Of a DNA stretch of 64,000 nt, positions 8,802 through 17,341 are shown one piece after another. The DNA lies in the NCBI GenBank assembly GCA_902826605.1, contig CADEFM010000005.1, positions 262,854 through 326,853 of the forward strand, read 5' to 3'. A program made the translations under genes and the position numbers. The stretch comes from an uncultured Acidobacteriota bacterium (GTDB lineage: Bacteria > Acidobacteriota > Terriglobia > Bryobacterales > Bryobacteraceae). The stretch's first letter is position 1. Each line of letters starts with the position of its first letter. The notes beneath the pieces were generated by a model. The model was not told the DNA's origin and ran no database searches. It was given only the letters and a program-made list of their open reading frames with translations.

Positions 8802-9149
8802 CTACTCCATGTCCAATGCGGCCCTTAGGCCGTCTTCGATGGCGGCGAGTTCCTTTGCAGGCAAAACTCCGATGCGCTTCGCCAGTTTGGCCCGATCCAG
8901 CGTCGTGATCTGGTGGCAGATCGCGACGCTGTCGCGGGTAAGCCCGGTTGCTTGAGCGGAAATCATCACTGCGGTTGGACCACGGCCGGCTTGCGTTTTC
9001 GAAGTCGATAACGGGACGATAATCACGGACCTCCACAGAGGCGATTGGTTGAATCCATCATCGGAAATTACAATCACGGGACGGCGCCCGGTTTGTTCCG
9101 AACCGGACCGGGGAACCAGATCCGCCCAGTATATCTCTCCGCGATTCAT
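8802..9149 (-). CDS. Type II toxin, MazF/PemK endoribonuclease family
   Basis: A 115-residue toxin of the MazF/PemK fold, which cleaves mRNA at short sequence motifs when released from its antitoxin. Family features are the N-terminal [29 protein letters not shown], with the basic patch and the RRPVIVIS strand, the [10 protein letters not shown] segment, and the [17 protein letters not shown] stretch near the C-terminus. The start overlaps the stop of the antitoxin gene by four bases (ATGA), the classical coupled arrangement. It lies eight bases upstream of the AtuA gene, on the same strand. Confidence 0.9.
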   Translation of the reverse strand: MNRGEIYWADLVPRSGSEQTGRRPVIVISDDGFNQSPLWRSVIIVPLSTSKTQAGRGPTAVMISAQATGLTRDSVAICHQITTLDRAKLAKRIGVLPAKELAAIEDGLRAALDME

Positions 9150-9397
9150 CTAATTTCAGCTTCGCGCAAGACTTCAAGAGTGGCGTCTTCCAGAGCGCGA
9201 TCCAGATCGAACTCCGTGCCCGCCATTCTTGCCGCATACGCGGCAATTGCCTGTTTTCTCTCCGCCCGCTTGCGAGCCGCCAGCCAAGCCTGGATCGCTT
9301 GGCGGGCCATGGAGGTCGCAGGAACCTGACTCTTTTCCGCCTCCCGACGGAGGTCGTCGTAGGTTTCTGTTGGCAGCGGAAGGTGTAGGTTCTTCAT
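9146..9397 (-). CDS. Type II antitoxin, ribbon-helix-helix type
   Basis: An 83-residue antitoxin partner of the MazF-type toxin. The N-terminus MKNLHLPLPTETYDDLRREAEK reads as a ribbon-helix-helix DNA-binding strand and first helix, and the C-terminal half ([21 protein letters not shown]) is an acidic helix suited to wrapping the toxin. The start at 9397 is chosen because it begins with the strand and lies directly downstream of a palindrome at 9408-9427. An ATG three codons upstream is possible. RHH antitoxins usually repress their own operon, and the palindrome is the candidate site. Confidence 0.8.
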   Translation of the reverse strand: MKNLHLPLPTETYDDLRREAEKSQVPATSMARQAIQAWLAARKRAERKQAIAAYAARMAGTEFDLDRALEDATLEVLREAEIR

Positions 9398-9407
9398 GAC
9401 ACTCATT

Positions 9408-9427
9408 ATGTCATTAAATGATGACAT
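9408..9427. promoter_or_regulatory. Candidate operator of the toxin-antitoxin operon
   Basis: A perfect inverted repeat ATGTCAT-N6-ATGACAT lies 11 bases upstream of the antitoxin start, and a second perfect palindrome TCATTAAATGA (9411-9421) sits inside it. Position and symmetry suit autoregulatory binding by the ribbon-helix-helix antitoxin. No promoter boxes could be assigned with confidence around it. Its role is inferred. Confidence 0.55.
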
Positions 9428-9489
9428 CGGCACGGCATTATTCGTGCCTCAATTGTGGCGATGCGGAACACGAGACCTCTATTGATCGG

Positions 9490-9843
9490 TCAGATCTCAA
9501 GTCTCCGCGAAGTCTCGCGAGCGTACGTCGGCCCGTATACGGTAGAAATGGCTTCCCCGAGCAGGAAACAAATGAGGAAACTAATTCCCAGGACAATTAG
9601 AAAGGTCCAAAAAGAAAATGGCCTGGGATGAACTAAAGCAGCGCCAGCAGCCAAGAGGAACACCCATAGGAGGAGGAGACGTACACTCGACACCCCGAGC
9701 CAGCTCGCCTGGGCGCGAGTCACCGGCATATCCATCGCCATGTCAACCCATGTAGCCGCGAGCGAGAAAACGGGCACCGCCGCGATGAGAAACATCCAGC
9801 CGACTATTTGCATCGCCATCCGATTTTGCTGAGAGTACCTCAT
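9490..9843 (-). CDS. Small integral membrane protein, unknown function
   Basis: A 117-residue protein with three predicted membrane helices: MAMQIVGWMFLIAAVPVFSLA, VRLLLLWVFLLAAGAALV and FWTFLIVLGISFLICFLL. The C-terminal tail is short and polar (YGPTYARETSRRLEI). No family was recognised. It begins six bases after the end of the frameshifted cytochrome c-PQQ gene on the same strand and may be transcribed with it, which would place it with a periplasmic electron-transfer system, but nothing in its sequence confirms this. Confidence 0.6.
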   Translation of the reverse strand: MRYSQQNRMAMQIVGWMFLIAAVPVFSLAATWVDMAMDMPVTRAQASWLGVSSVRLLLLWVFLLAAGAALVHPRPFSFWTFLIVLGISFLICFLLGEAISTVYGPTYARETSRRLEI

Positions 9844-9849
9844 CCAACA

Positions 9850-11660
9850 CTACTCGCTTTCGAACGCCAACAGCACGTTCCCAGGAATCCCGCCGTTGCG
9901 TGGATAGCCTGAATTGATGTACACCATCCCCTTCACCACCACTGCTCCAGGCCCATCGATGGAACCACCCCGTGCTTTTACCCCGTTCACAGTCTGGAAT
10001 TCGCGGACGGTGTCGAAGTCCCATAACACTGCGCCGTCCTCGGAGGAAAACGCCCGCAGATGACCATCCACCGATCCGGAAAAAATCATTCCAGGCAGGC
10101 CCGTTAGCGCTCCTGGCTGGGAGGGACTGCATCCCGCAGGAGCCCCCTCCGCGCATGGCGCGGGCGCGGCATGCCACACCTTGCTTCCATCGCCGACCCG
10201 CAGCGCTGTGATTCCGTCGCCTTGTTTGGGATCGAGCACGTAACGGCGCGTATCGGCTGGATTGTTCTGCTGGGTGCGCCCCACATCCGATACCGCCGCG
10301 TAAACCTTCTGGCCGTCGGTCGACATGCCCCACTGAACCCCGCCGTTCGTCCCGCCCTGGCCCACACGTGTCTGCCACACAATTTCACCCTTCTTATCCG
10401 GATCGAGAGCATACACGATTCCGGACTTCTGTCCCGCGAGCAGCACTTCGCGCCCGCCCGGTAGCGTAATGGAAATCGCCGACGAGCCAAAATCGAAATC
10501 CGGCCCGCTCTCCTTGGGACAGTTCACCTTGTCTCCTGTACAGGAACCGTTGAAAGCGTCACCAGCCGTCACTTGCTTCGCCCACACTACGCGTCCCGTC
10601 CCCAGATCCAGCGCCACTACTGCGTCGCTTAATTCGGTGGCGGGTGATGAATAGTTGTCGCCGGTGGTGACATAAACCACACGGCGCTTGGCATCCACCG
10701 TCGGCGCGGACCATACGCCCACCCCCGAGGGTCCCATCTGAGCGACTCCGCGCGTATTCTTGCCGGTCTCTTTAGCCGCGTCTACCAAGTATGTCTTCCA
10801 GATCTGTTTCCCATCGCGAATGCGCAGCGCGACCACGCTTCCGCGGAACGTGCAACAGGCGTATTCCGGGTCGTTACCGCGTGTTTCCTCCCAGGACGCC
10901 ACCGGAACGTATACAATCCCATCGTGTACCGTGGACGCTCCCGTCAAGCGCGTGGAATCGTGCTCCTCGATCTTGGCTTTCCACAGAAGTTTGCCCGATT
11001 CGGCCCCCAGCGCGTAAACCCACCCTGTCATGTCCCCGAACAGCAGTGCATGCCGATTCCCCCGCGCCGCAGCGGTAATCGAGGAACGCACCGGACCGTT
11101 GGTTTGGTACGTCCATTCTAGGCACCCGCTATCCGCCTTCATCGCATGAACCAGGCCGCCAGCGCTGCCGACGAATAAATGCGCATCGAGCACAGTGGGA
11201 GGCGCGAACGCCGTCACATCGCCATCGAATCCAAAAGCCCATTTCAATTTCAGCTTCCGCACGCCGTCGATGCTCAGACCCGCAGCTTCATTCGATTGAA
11301 AACGGGCATTAGTAGTGCCGGGACTCCATCCATTCCATCCAGCCGGATTCGCGGAGAGCTTCACGGTGCGGTTGCTGCAAAACGCGCTGGCCGGAAACGG
11401 AGGGATCGTCGCCGTCGTTCCCAGATACGAAGCCACCGCGACGCGCTCATCGCGAGCATCGGAAACGCGATTGCCATCATCGCGCCGGCATCCAGTGCCC
11501 GCAAGATTCGCGTGGAGGGCAGTTTTTGCAAAGATTCGCGGTGCGGAATGCGAGGGTCGGTCCGCTCATGGCACCCCGCGCAGCGCTTTTGGTAAACCGC
11601 TTCGCCAGACGGTGCGGCGGCGAACAGAGCCAGGGGGAAGAAGAAGACAACAGCTCTCAT
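9850..11660 (-). pseudogene. Cytochrome c-PQQ beta-propeller dehydrogenase, second tandem copy, frameshifted
   Basis: The gene encodes an exported cytochrome c domain followed by a PQQ-type beta-propeller, like its intact neighbour upstream and like polyvinyl-alcohol dehydrogenase-type enzymes. Translation from 11660 gives a signal peptide and the heme motif CAGCH, then leaves the frame after AMMAIAFPML. The remainder, resuming at DERVAVASYLG and running through the propeller to 9850, is one base out of frame. Alignment with the upstream copy places a one-base deletion near 11453. A propeller-only product from GTG at 11436 would lack the signal peptide and heme. The propeller itself is intact (528 residues, GGVQWGMSTDGQKVYAA). 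It may be a sequencing error, since the rest shows no decay. Confidence 0.7.
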
Positions 11661-11711
11661 GGGGGAAACGTAGCATGTGGAGGAGAGCAATGTCCACTAC
11701 TCAGCTTCCAA

Positions 11712-13538
11712 TTACTCCGTCGTGAACGCTAGCAGCACGTTCCCTGGCATCCCGCCGAACCGCGAATAGCCCGAGTTCACGAATACCATCCCCTTCACTA
11801 CCACTACGCCCGGACCGTCGATCGAGCCGCCCTTAGCCTTCACTCCGTTCACTGTCGTGAAGTCGCGGACGGTGTTGAAGTCCCACAAGATCGCACCGCT
11901 TTCGGTGGAATACGCGCGTAGGTGCCCGTCCATCGATGCTGAGAAGACTACCCCCGGCATTCCTGTAACGGCCGCCGATTGCGCAGGGCTGCAGCCGTCC
12001 GGCGCGTTCGCCGTGCAGACAATCGGCGGGGCTTCCCATACACGGCTCCCGTCGGCAACGCGCAATGCCACCAATCCGCCGCCTTGTTTTGGATCGAGGA
12101 CACTGCGGCGTGTGTCGAGCGGATCGGTGGGGCGGATGCGGCCAACCGAATTAATGGCCGCGTAGGCTTTCTGCCCGTCGCTCGCCATGCCCCACTGCAC
12201 GCCTACCTGCGTTGCCGTGGTTGGAGTGGCGCGCGCTATGGCTTGTTGCCACACAATCTCGCCTTTGCGCGCGGGATCGAGTGCGTAGACCATGCCCGAC
12301 TTCTGTCCGGCCAGCAGCAGCTCGCGGCCATTGGGAAGGGCAGTAAGTATCGCGGACGAACCGAAGTCGTAATCCGGGCCATCTTCTTTCGGGCAGCTCG
12401 CTTTGTCGGTGCCGCACGACGAGTTGTACGCATCGCCCGGCAGCGTTTGCTTGGACCACACGATCCGTCCCGTTTTCAATTCCAGGGCGATAATGGCGTC
12501 GCTCAATTCGGTGGCGGGCGAAGAGTAGTTATCGCCAGTGGCGATATACATTACACCGCGCTTGGCGTCCAGAGTCGGCGCCGCCCAGACGCCCGCACCG
12601 GACGGTCCCCATTGCGGCGTTCCGCGCGCGGTTTTCCCGTTTTCCTTGGGAACACCGACCAGGTAGCTTTTCCAAACCTGCGCTCCGTCGCGAATGCGAA
12701 GCGCCACCACGCTGCCTCGAAATGTACAGCACGGATATGTCGGATCGAGCGAGCGGGTTTCTTCCCACGATGCCACCGGTACAAACACCACGCCGTCATG
12801 CGCCATCGCCGCGCCGGTCAGGCGGGCGGCATCGTGCTCTTCCACTTTTCTCTTCCAGAGCAGTTTTCCAGTCTCAGCCCGCAATGCGTAGAACCATCCC
12901 GTTTGGTCACCAAACAGAAGAGCATGTTGACGCCCCAGTGGTACGGCAAGAATCGAAGATCGCACTGGGCCGCTGGCTTGGAAGGTCCACTGCAAGCAGC
13001 CAGAGTCGGCGCGCATCGCGTGAATTACACCCCCCGCGCTGCCGACGAATACCTGCCCGTCCATCACGGTAGGCTGTGCGAAGGCGGTAACGTCGCCGTC
13101 GAAACCGAAGGCCCACTTGAGCTTGAGGTTCTTTACTCCGTCGATACTCAATCCCGCCGCTTCCGCCGATTGGAACCGCGCGTTGTCCGCCGTGGGACTC
13201 CATCCATTCCAAGCGCTTCTTGACGATGCTGCGAGCTTCACCGCGCGGTCTGAGCATAGCGCCGAAGGGGACGGCTGCGCGGCGGGCACATTCTTCCCCA
13301 GGAACGACGCGACAGCTTGTCTCTCATCTCGGCTCAGCGGGTACGCGACGGTCATCATCGCGCCGAAATCCAACGCGCGCATGATGCGCTGAGACGTCAT
13401 CTGCTGCAAGGATGTACGAGGCGGAATGCGAGGGTCAGTCCGTTCGTGGCACCCCGAGCAGCGCTTTTGATACACCTCCTCGCCCGAAGGTGCGGCGGCC
13501 AACAAGGTCAAAGGCAGTAGCAGCAGGACGGCTCTCAT
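11712..13538 (-). CDS. Cytochrome c-PQQ beta-propeller dehydrogenase (polyvinyl-alcohol dehydrogenase-like)
   Basis: A 608-residue periplasmic protein. It has a signal peptide (MRAVLLLLPLTLLAAAPSG), a class I cytochrome c domain with heme motif CSGCH (Cys27, Cys30, His31), then an eight-blade-type PQQ-binding propeller from about residue 90 to the end. Repeating blade motifs include GLSIDGVKNLKLKWAFGF, LLLAGQKSGMVYALDPARKGEIVW and GVQWGMASDGQKAYAA. The arrangement matches polyvinyl-alcohol dehydrogenase-type quinohemoproteins, which oxidise alcohols and pass electrons through the attached heme. The true substrate is unknown. The start at 13538 is chosen because it opens the signal peptide. 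A second copy follows 51 bases downstream, the result of tandem duplication. Confidence 0.85.
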   Translation of the reverse strand: MRAVLLLLPLTLLAAAPSGEEVYQKRCSGCHERTDPRIPPRTSLQQMTSQRIMRALDFGAMMTVAYPLSRDERQAVASFLGKNVPAAQPSPSALCSDRAVKLAASSRSAWNGWSPTADNARFQSAEAAGLSIDGVKNLKLKWAFGFDGDVTAFAQPTVMDGQVFVGSAGGVIHAMRADSGCLQWTFQASGPVRSSILAVPLGRQHALLFGDQTGWFYALRAETGKLLWKRKVEEHDAARLTGAAMAHDGVVFVPVASWEETRSLDPTYPCCTFRGSVVALRIRDGAQVWKSYLVGVPKENGKTARGTPQWGPSGAGVWAAPTLDAKRGVMYIATGDNYSSPATELSDAIIALELKTGRIVWSKQTLPGDAYNSSCGTDKASCPKEDGPDYDFGSSAILTALPNGRELLLAGQKSGMVYALDPARKGEIVWQQAIARATPTTATQVGVQWGMASDGQKAYAAINSVGRIRPTDPLDTRRSVLDPKQGGGLVALRVADGSRVWEAPPIVCTANAPDGCSPAQSAAVTGMPGVVFSASMDGHLRAYSTESGAILWDFNTVRDFTTVNGVKAKGGSIDGPGVVVVKGMVFVNSGYSRFGGMPGNVLLAFTTE

Positions 13539-13582
13539 GGGCGGAAGGTACCACGCGCGCCAGCGCGTTGTCCACATTAGGC

Positions 13583-14440
13583 ATGTTGCTAGACTTTCGG
13601 AAGAATATGCAAGGGAAAGTTGTCGTGACTACGGGTGTGACATCCGGAATCGGCCAAGCCGCGGCGGAAAAGCTGGCGGTCATGGGCGCTCGAATTGTAG
13701 GCGTGGCGCGTGACCCTGTTCGTGGAGAATCCACCCTTCGGCGCCTAGATAAGTCTGGGGCCGGCCACTCCATGCACTACGCTGATCTCTCGCGTATTTC
13801 CGAAATGAAGCGCATCGCCGCGGAAATTGCCGCCGCCGAGCCGCGCATCGACGTGCTGATCAACAACGCGGCGGCAGCGCTAAAGCAGCGGCGCGTCACC
13901 GAAGACGGTTTGGAAGCGACGTTCGCCATCAATCACATGGCATACTTTGTGTTGACGCACGGCCTGCTGCCGCGCCTGCTGGCATCGGCGTCCGCGCGCA
14001 TCGTGAACACCGCGTCCATGATGCACGGATGGGCCAAGCTCGATTTCAACGACCTGCAATCCGAAAAGGGCTACAGCGGCACGGACGTCTACGCAAAGTC
14101 GAAGCTGGCCAACGTGATGTTCACCCTGGAACTCGCACGCCGTTTGCGGGGCACGGGAGTCACAGTGAACTGCCTGCACCCCGGTTTCGTCAAGACCCGC
14201 CTAGGCAGTGAGGATGGTGGTAAGACGAACGCCTTTGGTCTCTCCATGGCCGGCGCGATGTCCCCGGAAGACGGCTCGCGAACCACCGTGTATGTCGCAT
14301 CCTCGAAGGATTTGGAAGGCGTCAGCGGAAAGTATTTCGTGTCCTGCCGAATGGAAGAGTTAAAAGCTCCAGCTCGCGATGAAAGTTTGGCGCGCCGTTT
14401 GTGGAAAGAGAGCGAACGGCTGGCCGGAATCAAATGGTGA
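13583..14440 (+). CDS. Short-chain dehydrogenase/reductase
   Basis: A 285-residue NAD(P)-dependent oxidoreductase of the classical SDR type, related to retinol dehydrogenase/WW-domain oxidoreductase-like members. The dinucleotide motif is TGVTSGIG (residues 17-24), the NNAA variant of the NNAG motif is near 94, the catalytic Ser is about 145 in NTASMM, and the active-site YAKSK has Tyr170 and Lys174. A Lys-rich, Arg-rich C-terminus ends the protein. The start is uncertain: the ATG at 13583 is used, but an in-frame ATG at 13607 (MQGKVVVTTG) fits the family equally well. It is divergent from the cytochrome c-PQQ gene, 44 bases away. Substrate unknown. Confidence 0.85.
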   Translation: MLLDFRKNMQGKVVVTTGVTSGIGQAAAEKLAVMGARIVGVARDPVRGESTLRRLDKSGAGHSMHYADLSRISEMKRIAAEIAAAEPRIDVLINNAAAALKQRRVTEDGLEATFAINHMAYFVLTHGLLPRLLASASARIVNTASMMHGWAKLDFNDLQSEKGYSGTDVYAKSKLANVMFTLELARRLRGTGVTVNCLHPGFVKTRLGSEDGGKTNAFGLSMAGAMSPEDGSRTTVYVASSKDLEGVSGKYFVSCRMEELKAPARDESLARRLWKESERLAGIKW

Positions 14441-14530
14441 TTTGGATCCGGCAGGACAATTCCGAGGCCGGATTTCGAGGTGATGCACAGGCGGATCTGA
14501 TATTATCGCAATGCCTAGCTTCGGCTTGGC

Positions 14531-14821
14531 GTGAGAGTCGCTTTGCCCTGCTTTCTACTATTCGTCATACTCCTCTTCCCCCGCGTCGCCTTGGTCCTGA
14601 TGTGGCTGTTCTCCACTTATCTGCAGCGGGCATTCCACGGTGGTCTGGTTTTACCTCTGCTCGGATTCATTTTTCTTCCGGTTACTACCATCGTGTATGC
14701 ATGGGAGCTCAACAGTGGCATGCCCACGTCGGGAATCAATCTTTTGTGGCTGCTTCTCGCGGTCATTTTTGACCTGGGCGGATTGGGAGGCGGCGCCCGC
14801 CGCCGGTCGAAACGAGATTAA
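14531..14821 (+). CDS. Small membrane protein, unknown function
   Basis: A 96-residue protein with a GTG start and hydrophobic segments FLLFVILLFPRVALVLMWLF, LVLPLLGFIFLPVTTIVYAW and INLLWLLLAVIFDLGGLGGG, followed by a basic tail (ARRRSKRD) that should sit in the cytoplasm. It resembles small transmembrane proteins found singly in many soil bacteria, but no name can be given. It ends one base before the convergent end of the EpsI-like gene. Confidence 0.6.
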   Translation: MRVALPCFLLFVILLFPRVALVLMWLFSTYLQRAFHGGLVLPLLGFIFLPVTTIVYAWELNSGMPTSGINLLWLLLAVIFDLGGLGGGARRRSKRD

Positions 14822-14822
14822 A

Positions 14823-15485
14823 TCACCGCGGCAGTATTTCCCGCAAGATCGGATAGGAAATGCTGGCGAATGCAGCGCCCGTCCGGGTTGCTTCCGCTTC
14901 TTGCCCTTTGGCAGCCCAAATCACAACGCGCACCAGCGCCGTATCGGTCCGGTGATCGCGAATTGCATCGGGAATCAACCAAAATTTCGATTCCCACTCA
15001 CCGGCGAGCGCTCGCCTCGGCGTCTGATACCAATAGAGCACCACTGCGTGCTGCCCTTGATTTGAAGTGACCACGTAACGGTTAGCCGGGATGGTTCCAG
15101 ACGGTGTTGGAATGTCAATTTGTCCGGATTCATCGGCCGTCCATCCGGCGCCCGGAAGGCACACCTTCGGCGAGTGCGGCTGGGTTCTGCCGCCGCGCTG
15201 GGATTGAAACCAGGCGACGAATAGATTCGCGAGACCCACGCTTTGCCCGCCTATGGAGAGGGATGGGTTCCGATAAGTCCTGCTGAAAAAACGGTCAGCG
15301 CCCAGTTGTCCTTCCACCGCCGGGTCGATTTTCTCTTCAGCGAGCAGATTCCAATTTCCGATCACAGCTGGAAATACGCTGATCTCCGGAACGGAGGGAG
15401 GGTGCTCAGCAGTGACGGGCAGGTTGACGATTAGATTCTGAGCCAGAAAAACCGCCGGCAGCACGAATCGAGCGCCCTTATGCAT
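14823..15485 (-). CDS. EpsI-family exosortase-associated protein
   Basis: A 220-residue exported protein of the EpsI family, which accompanies exosortases either fused or as a separate gene. It starts with a hydrophobic signal (MHKGARFVLPAVFLAQNLIVN), followed by VFPAVIGNWNLLAEEKIDP, the family's FP-x-x-IG-x-W entry motif, and a central region with HSPKVCLPGAGWTADESGQI and VVLYWYQTPRRALAGEWESKFW. Its role in exosortase systems is not biochemically settled. The start at 15485 overlaps the exosortase stop by eight bases, so the two genes are coupled. Confidence 0.85.
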   Translation of the reverse strand: MHKGARFVLPAVFLAQNLIVNLPVTAEHPPSVPEISVFPAVIGNWNLLAEEKIDPAVEGQLGADRFFSRTYRNPSLSIGGQSVGLANLFVAWFQSQRGGRTQPHSPKVCLPGAGWTADESGQIDIPTPSGTIPANRYVVTSNQGQHAVVLYWYQTPRRALAGEWESKFWLIPDAIRDHRTDTALVRVVIWAAKGQEAEATRTGAAFASISYPILREILPR

Positions 15486-16296
15486 GCAGGGCCTCAAAAA
15501 GGAAATTGTAAACCCGGCGTATGGGAATGAATGCAATCAAACTGAAGACGAAGATCGCCAGCCCCAACAGTTCATGCAAATTTCCATCGGATAACCGCGG
15601 AGCGTACGCGGAAAAAGCTACACGGAGGGCGTTGGCGGCGATTGCGACCGGCGCAGCCGCCACCAGCAGCGCAAGCCGCATCCACGGCTTCGCATCCGTG
15701 AAGTACGCGAACACCACGGCCATGAATCCCAGCGGCAGCAGGTAGCGGATGCCGTTGCACGCCTCCGCGACGGCAACCTGATGTCCGGACACGTCCAGGA
15801 TATTGCCGGAACGGATGACTCCAACGCCTGTCATCGTCAGCATACCCGCCGCCATTTGGCTTGCCAACAATTGCAACGGCAAGGTCGCCTGATTGTAGAC
15901 GACTGCAAGTTTTGGCAGCATAAATAAAGCCAGAATCAGGGGCAAAGTCCATGCGCGAAGCCATGCGAAGCCGCCCAACCATAAAATTGCGCCTGTAATG
16001 GAAACCAAAAGCGCCAGCGATCCCACGAACAATCCGGAGCCGATAACACTTAGAAACTGCATGCATGCTCCGATCAACACAACAGCCTGACCCCACCGCG
16101 TAGGTCTGATTGGAAGGTCCCGCCATAATTTACGCTCGCGCCAGACAATATATCCGATGACTACGGGCACCAGAAAGCCGTGTCCCATGTCCTGATCACT
16201 AGCCCATTGTCGGGCCATACCACGCAGGACGCTGGCGTAGCAAATCAACAGCGCCGCAGCGACGGCAAGGACACTGGGGAGACGCTTTGAATGCAT
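15478..16296 (-). CDS. Exosortase (EpsH-family transmembrane cysteine protease)
   Basis: Membrane-embedded transpeptidase-like protease that recognises PEP-CTERM tails of exported proteins and is usually linked to exopolysaccharide production. The 272 residues have about eight hydrophobic segments. The proposed catalytic residues are present: Cys180 in AVAEACNGIRYLLPL, Arg225 in ANALRVAF and His241 in NLHELLGL, all in the canonical order. The gene overlaps epsI-like 14823-15485 and is divergent from a DUF3494 protein whose tail is a PEP-CTERM-like signal. The subtype was not determined from sequence alone. Confidence 0.93.
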   Translation of the reverse strand: MHSKRLPSVLAVAAALLICYASVLRGMARQWASDQDMGHGFLVPVVIGYIVWRERKLWRDLPIRPTRWGQAVVLIGACMQFLSVIGSGLFVGSLALLVSITGAILWLGGFAWLRAWTLPLILALFMLPKLAVVYNQATLPLQLLASQMAAGMLTMTGVGVIRSGNILDVSGHQVAVAEACNGIRYLLPLGFMAVVFAYFTDAKPWMRLALLVAAAPVAIAANALRVAFSAYAPRLSDGNLHELLGLAIFVFSLIAFIPIRRVYNFLFEALHA

Positions 16297-16440
16297 TTCT
16301 GATATGCCCTCGAATGTACAGGATTAATCAGCGGCTTATATGTCAGAAGAATCCCGACTAATGCGCCAGGAATAGTCCTACCTATATATTCCAAGGGGGA
16401 TCGATATCCGCAATTTATTGCGTGAAAACAGCAGTTTTTC

Positions 16441-16469
16441 TTGTGAAAAATATTCGCACAATGTATACT
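16441..16469 (+). promoter_or_regulatory. Sigma-70-type promoter for the DUF3494 protein gene
   Basis: The region between the divergent exosortase and DUF3494 genes contains TTGTGA (16441-16446), a 17-base spacer and TATACT (16464-16469). Both hexamers match the sigma-70 consensus closely (4/6 and 5/6) at ideal spacing. Transcription would start near 16476, about 50 bases before the ATG at 16529, which has AAAGGGA upstream. Confidence 0.55.
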
Positions 16470-16528
16470 CGTCACAATATTAGCCATCACCTAATTCAAC
16501 GGAGCATGTGGCTGAAAGGGACAGTGTA

Positions 16529-17338
16529 ATGGCGAATAGAATTTACGCAGCTCTATTGTTTTTGACACCCTCGTTTTGTCTGCATGCCCAGCCGGTGCCG
16601 CTTTTATCCGCGGGCAGTTATGGAGTTCTCGGGGGCAGCACAGTCACAAATACAGGTCCGACCACGGTGATCGGCGATCTTGGGCTGAGTCCTGGCAGTG
16701 CCGTCACGGGATTTCCGCCCGGATCGGTCACGGGAACCATCCATGTGACGGATGGCCCTGCGGCGCAAGCTCAAGTTGATTTGACCACTGCCTACGGCGA
16801 CGCTGCCGGACGGACTGGCGCAGTCACTCTAACGCTCGGCGATATCGGGGGGCAAACCCTTACCCCGGGAGTGTATACAACCGGTTCCACGCCGTCGCTG
16901 GGAATCACAGGGCCGCTCACTCTTGACGGCCAGGGCAACGCGAATGCCATCTTCATCTTCCAGATCGCGAGCACGCTTACTACCGCCAGCAACAGCACTG
17001 TCCTGCTCACAAACGGCGCCCAGGCCGCCAATGTCTTTTGGCAAGTGGGAACCTCCGCCACGCTGGGAACCGGATCCATTTTCAATGGAACCATCCTGGG
17101 GCAATCATCCATCACCCTGACGACCGGTGCGATTCTCAACGGCAGGGCGTTGGCGCGGACTGGCGCGGTTACCTTGGACACCAATTCGATTTCGAACCCC
17201 GGAACGGGCGGGCCCCCACCCCCGCCGCCACCGCCGGTTCCCGCTCCGTCGTCCATGCTGCTTTTGGGGGCGGGCCTTGCATGCACCACGCTTTACATGC
17301 AACGGGAACGCTTGCTGCAGTATTTAGGGTTTAGGTAG
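16529..17338 (+). CDS. DUF3494 (ice-binding-like) exported protein with PEP-CTERM-like tail
   Basis: A 269-residue secreted protein. It has a signal peptide (MANRIYAALLFLTPSFCLHA) and then the DUF3494 beta-solenoid fold typical of ice-binding proteins. Repeats rich in Thr, Gly and Asn include STVTNTGPTTVIGDLGLSPG, TLDGQGNANAIFIFQIAS and the FWQVGTSATLGTGSIFNGTI region. A Pro-rich linker follows, then VPAPSSMLLLGAGLACTTLY with a final basic cluster. The last part is a PEP-CTERM-like sorting signal in which the usual PEP reads PAP. It sits divergent to an exosortase, the enzyme expected to process such tails. Ice binding is only a family inference; many DUF3494 proteins are adhesin-like. Confidence 0.88.
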   Translation: MANRIYAALLFLTPSFCLHAQPVPLLSAGSYGVLGGSTVTNTGPTTVIGDLGLSPGSAVTGFPPGSVTGTIHVTDGPAAQAQVDLTTAYGDAAGRTGAVTLTLGDIGGQTLTPGVYTTGSTPSLGITGPLTLDGQGNANAIFIFQIASTLTTASNSTVLLTNGAQAANVFWQVGTSATLGTGSIFNGTILGQSSITLTTGAILNGRALARTGAVTLDTNSISNPGTGGPPPPPPPPVPAPSSMLLLGAGLACTTLYMQRERLLQYLGFR

Positions 17339-17341
17339 CGC

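Noticed and set aside
11979..13223. A 414-residue open frame on the plus strand
   Set aside because: It runs antisense to the cytochrome c-PQQ gene, whose frame has a signal peptide, heme motif and propeller repeats. The plus-strand frame has no domain and reads as a shadow of GC-rich codons.
17211..17250. Run of proline codons (ccc/ccg) as a simple repeat
   Set aside because: It encodes the Pro-rich linker before the PEP-CTERM-like tail and is expected in such proteins.
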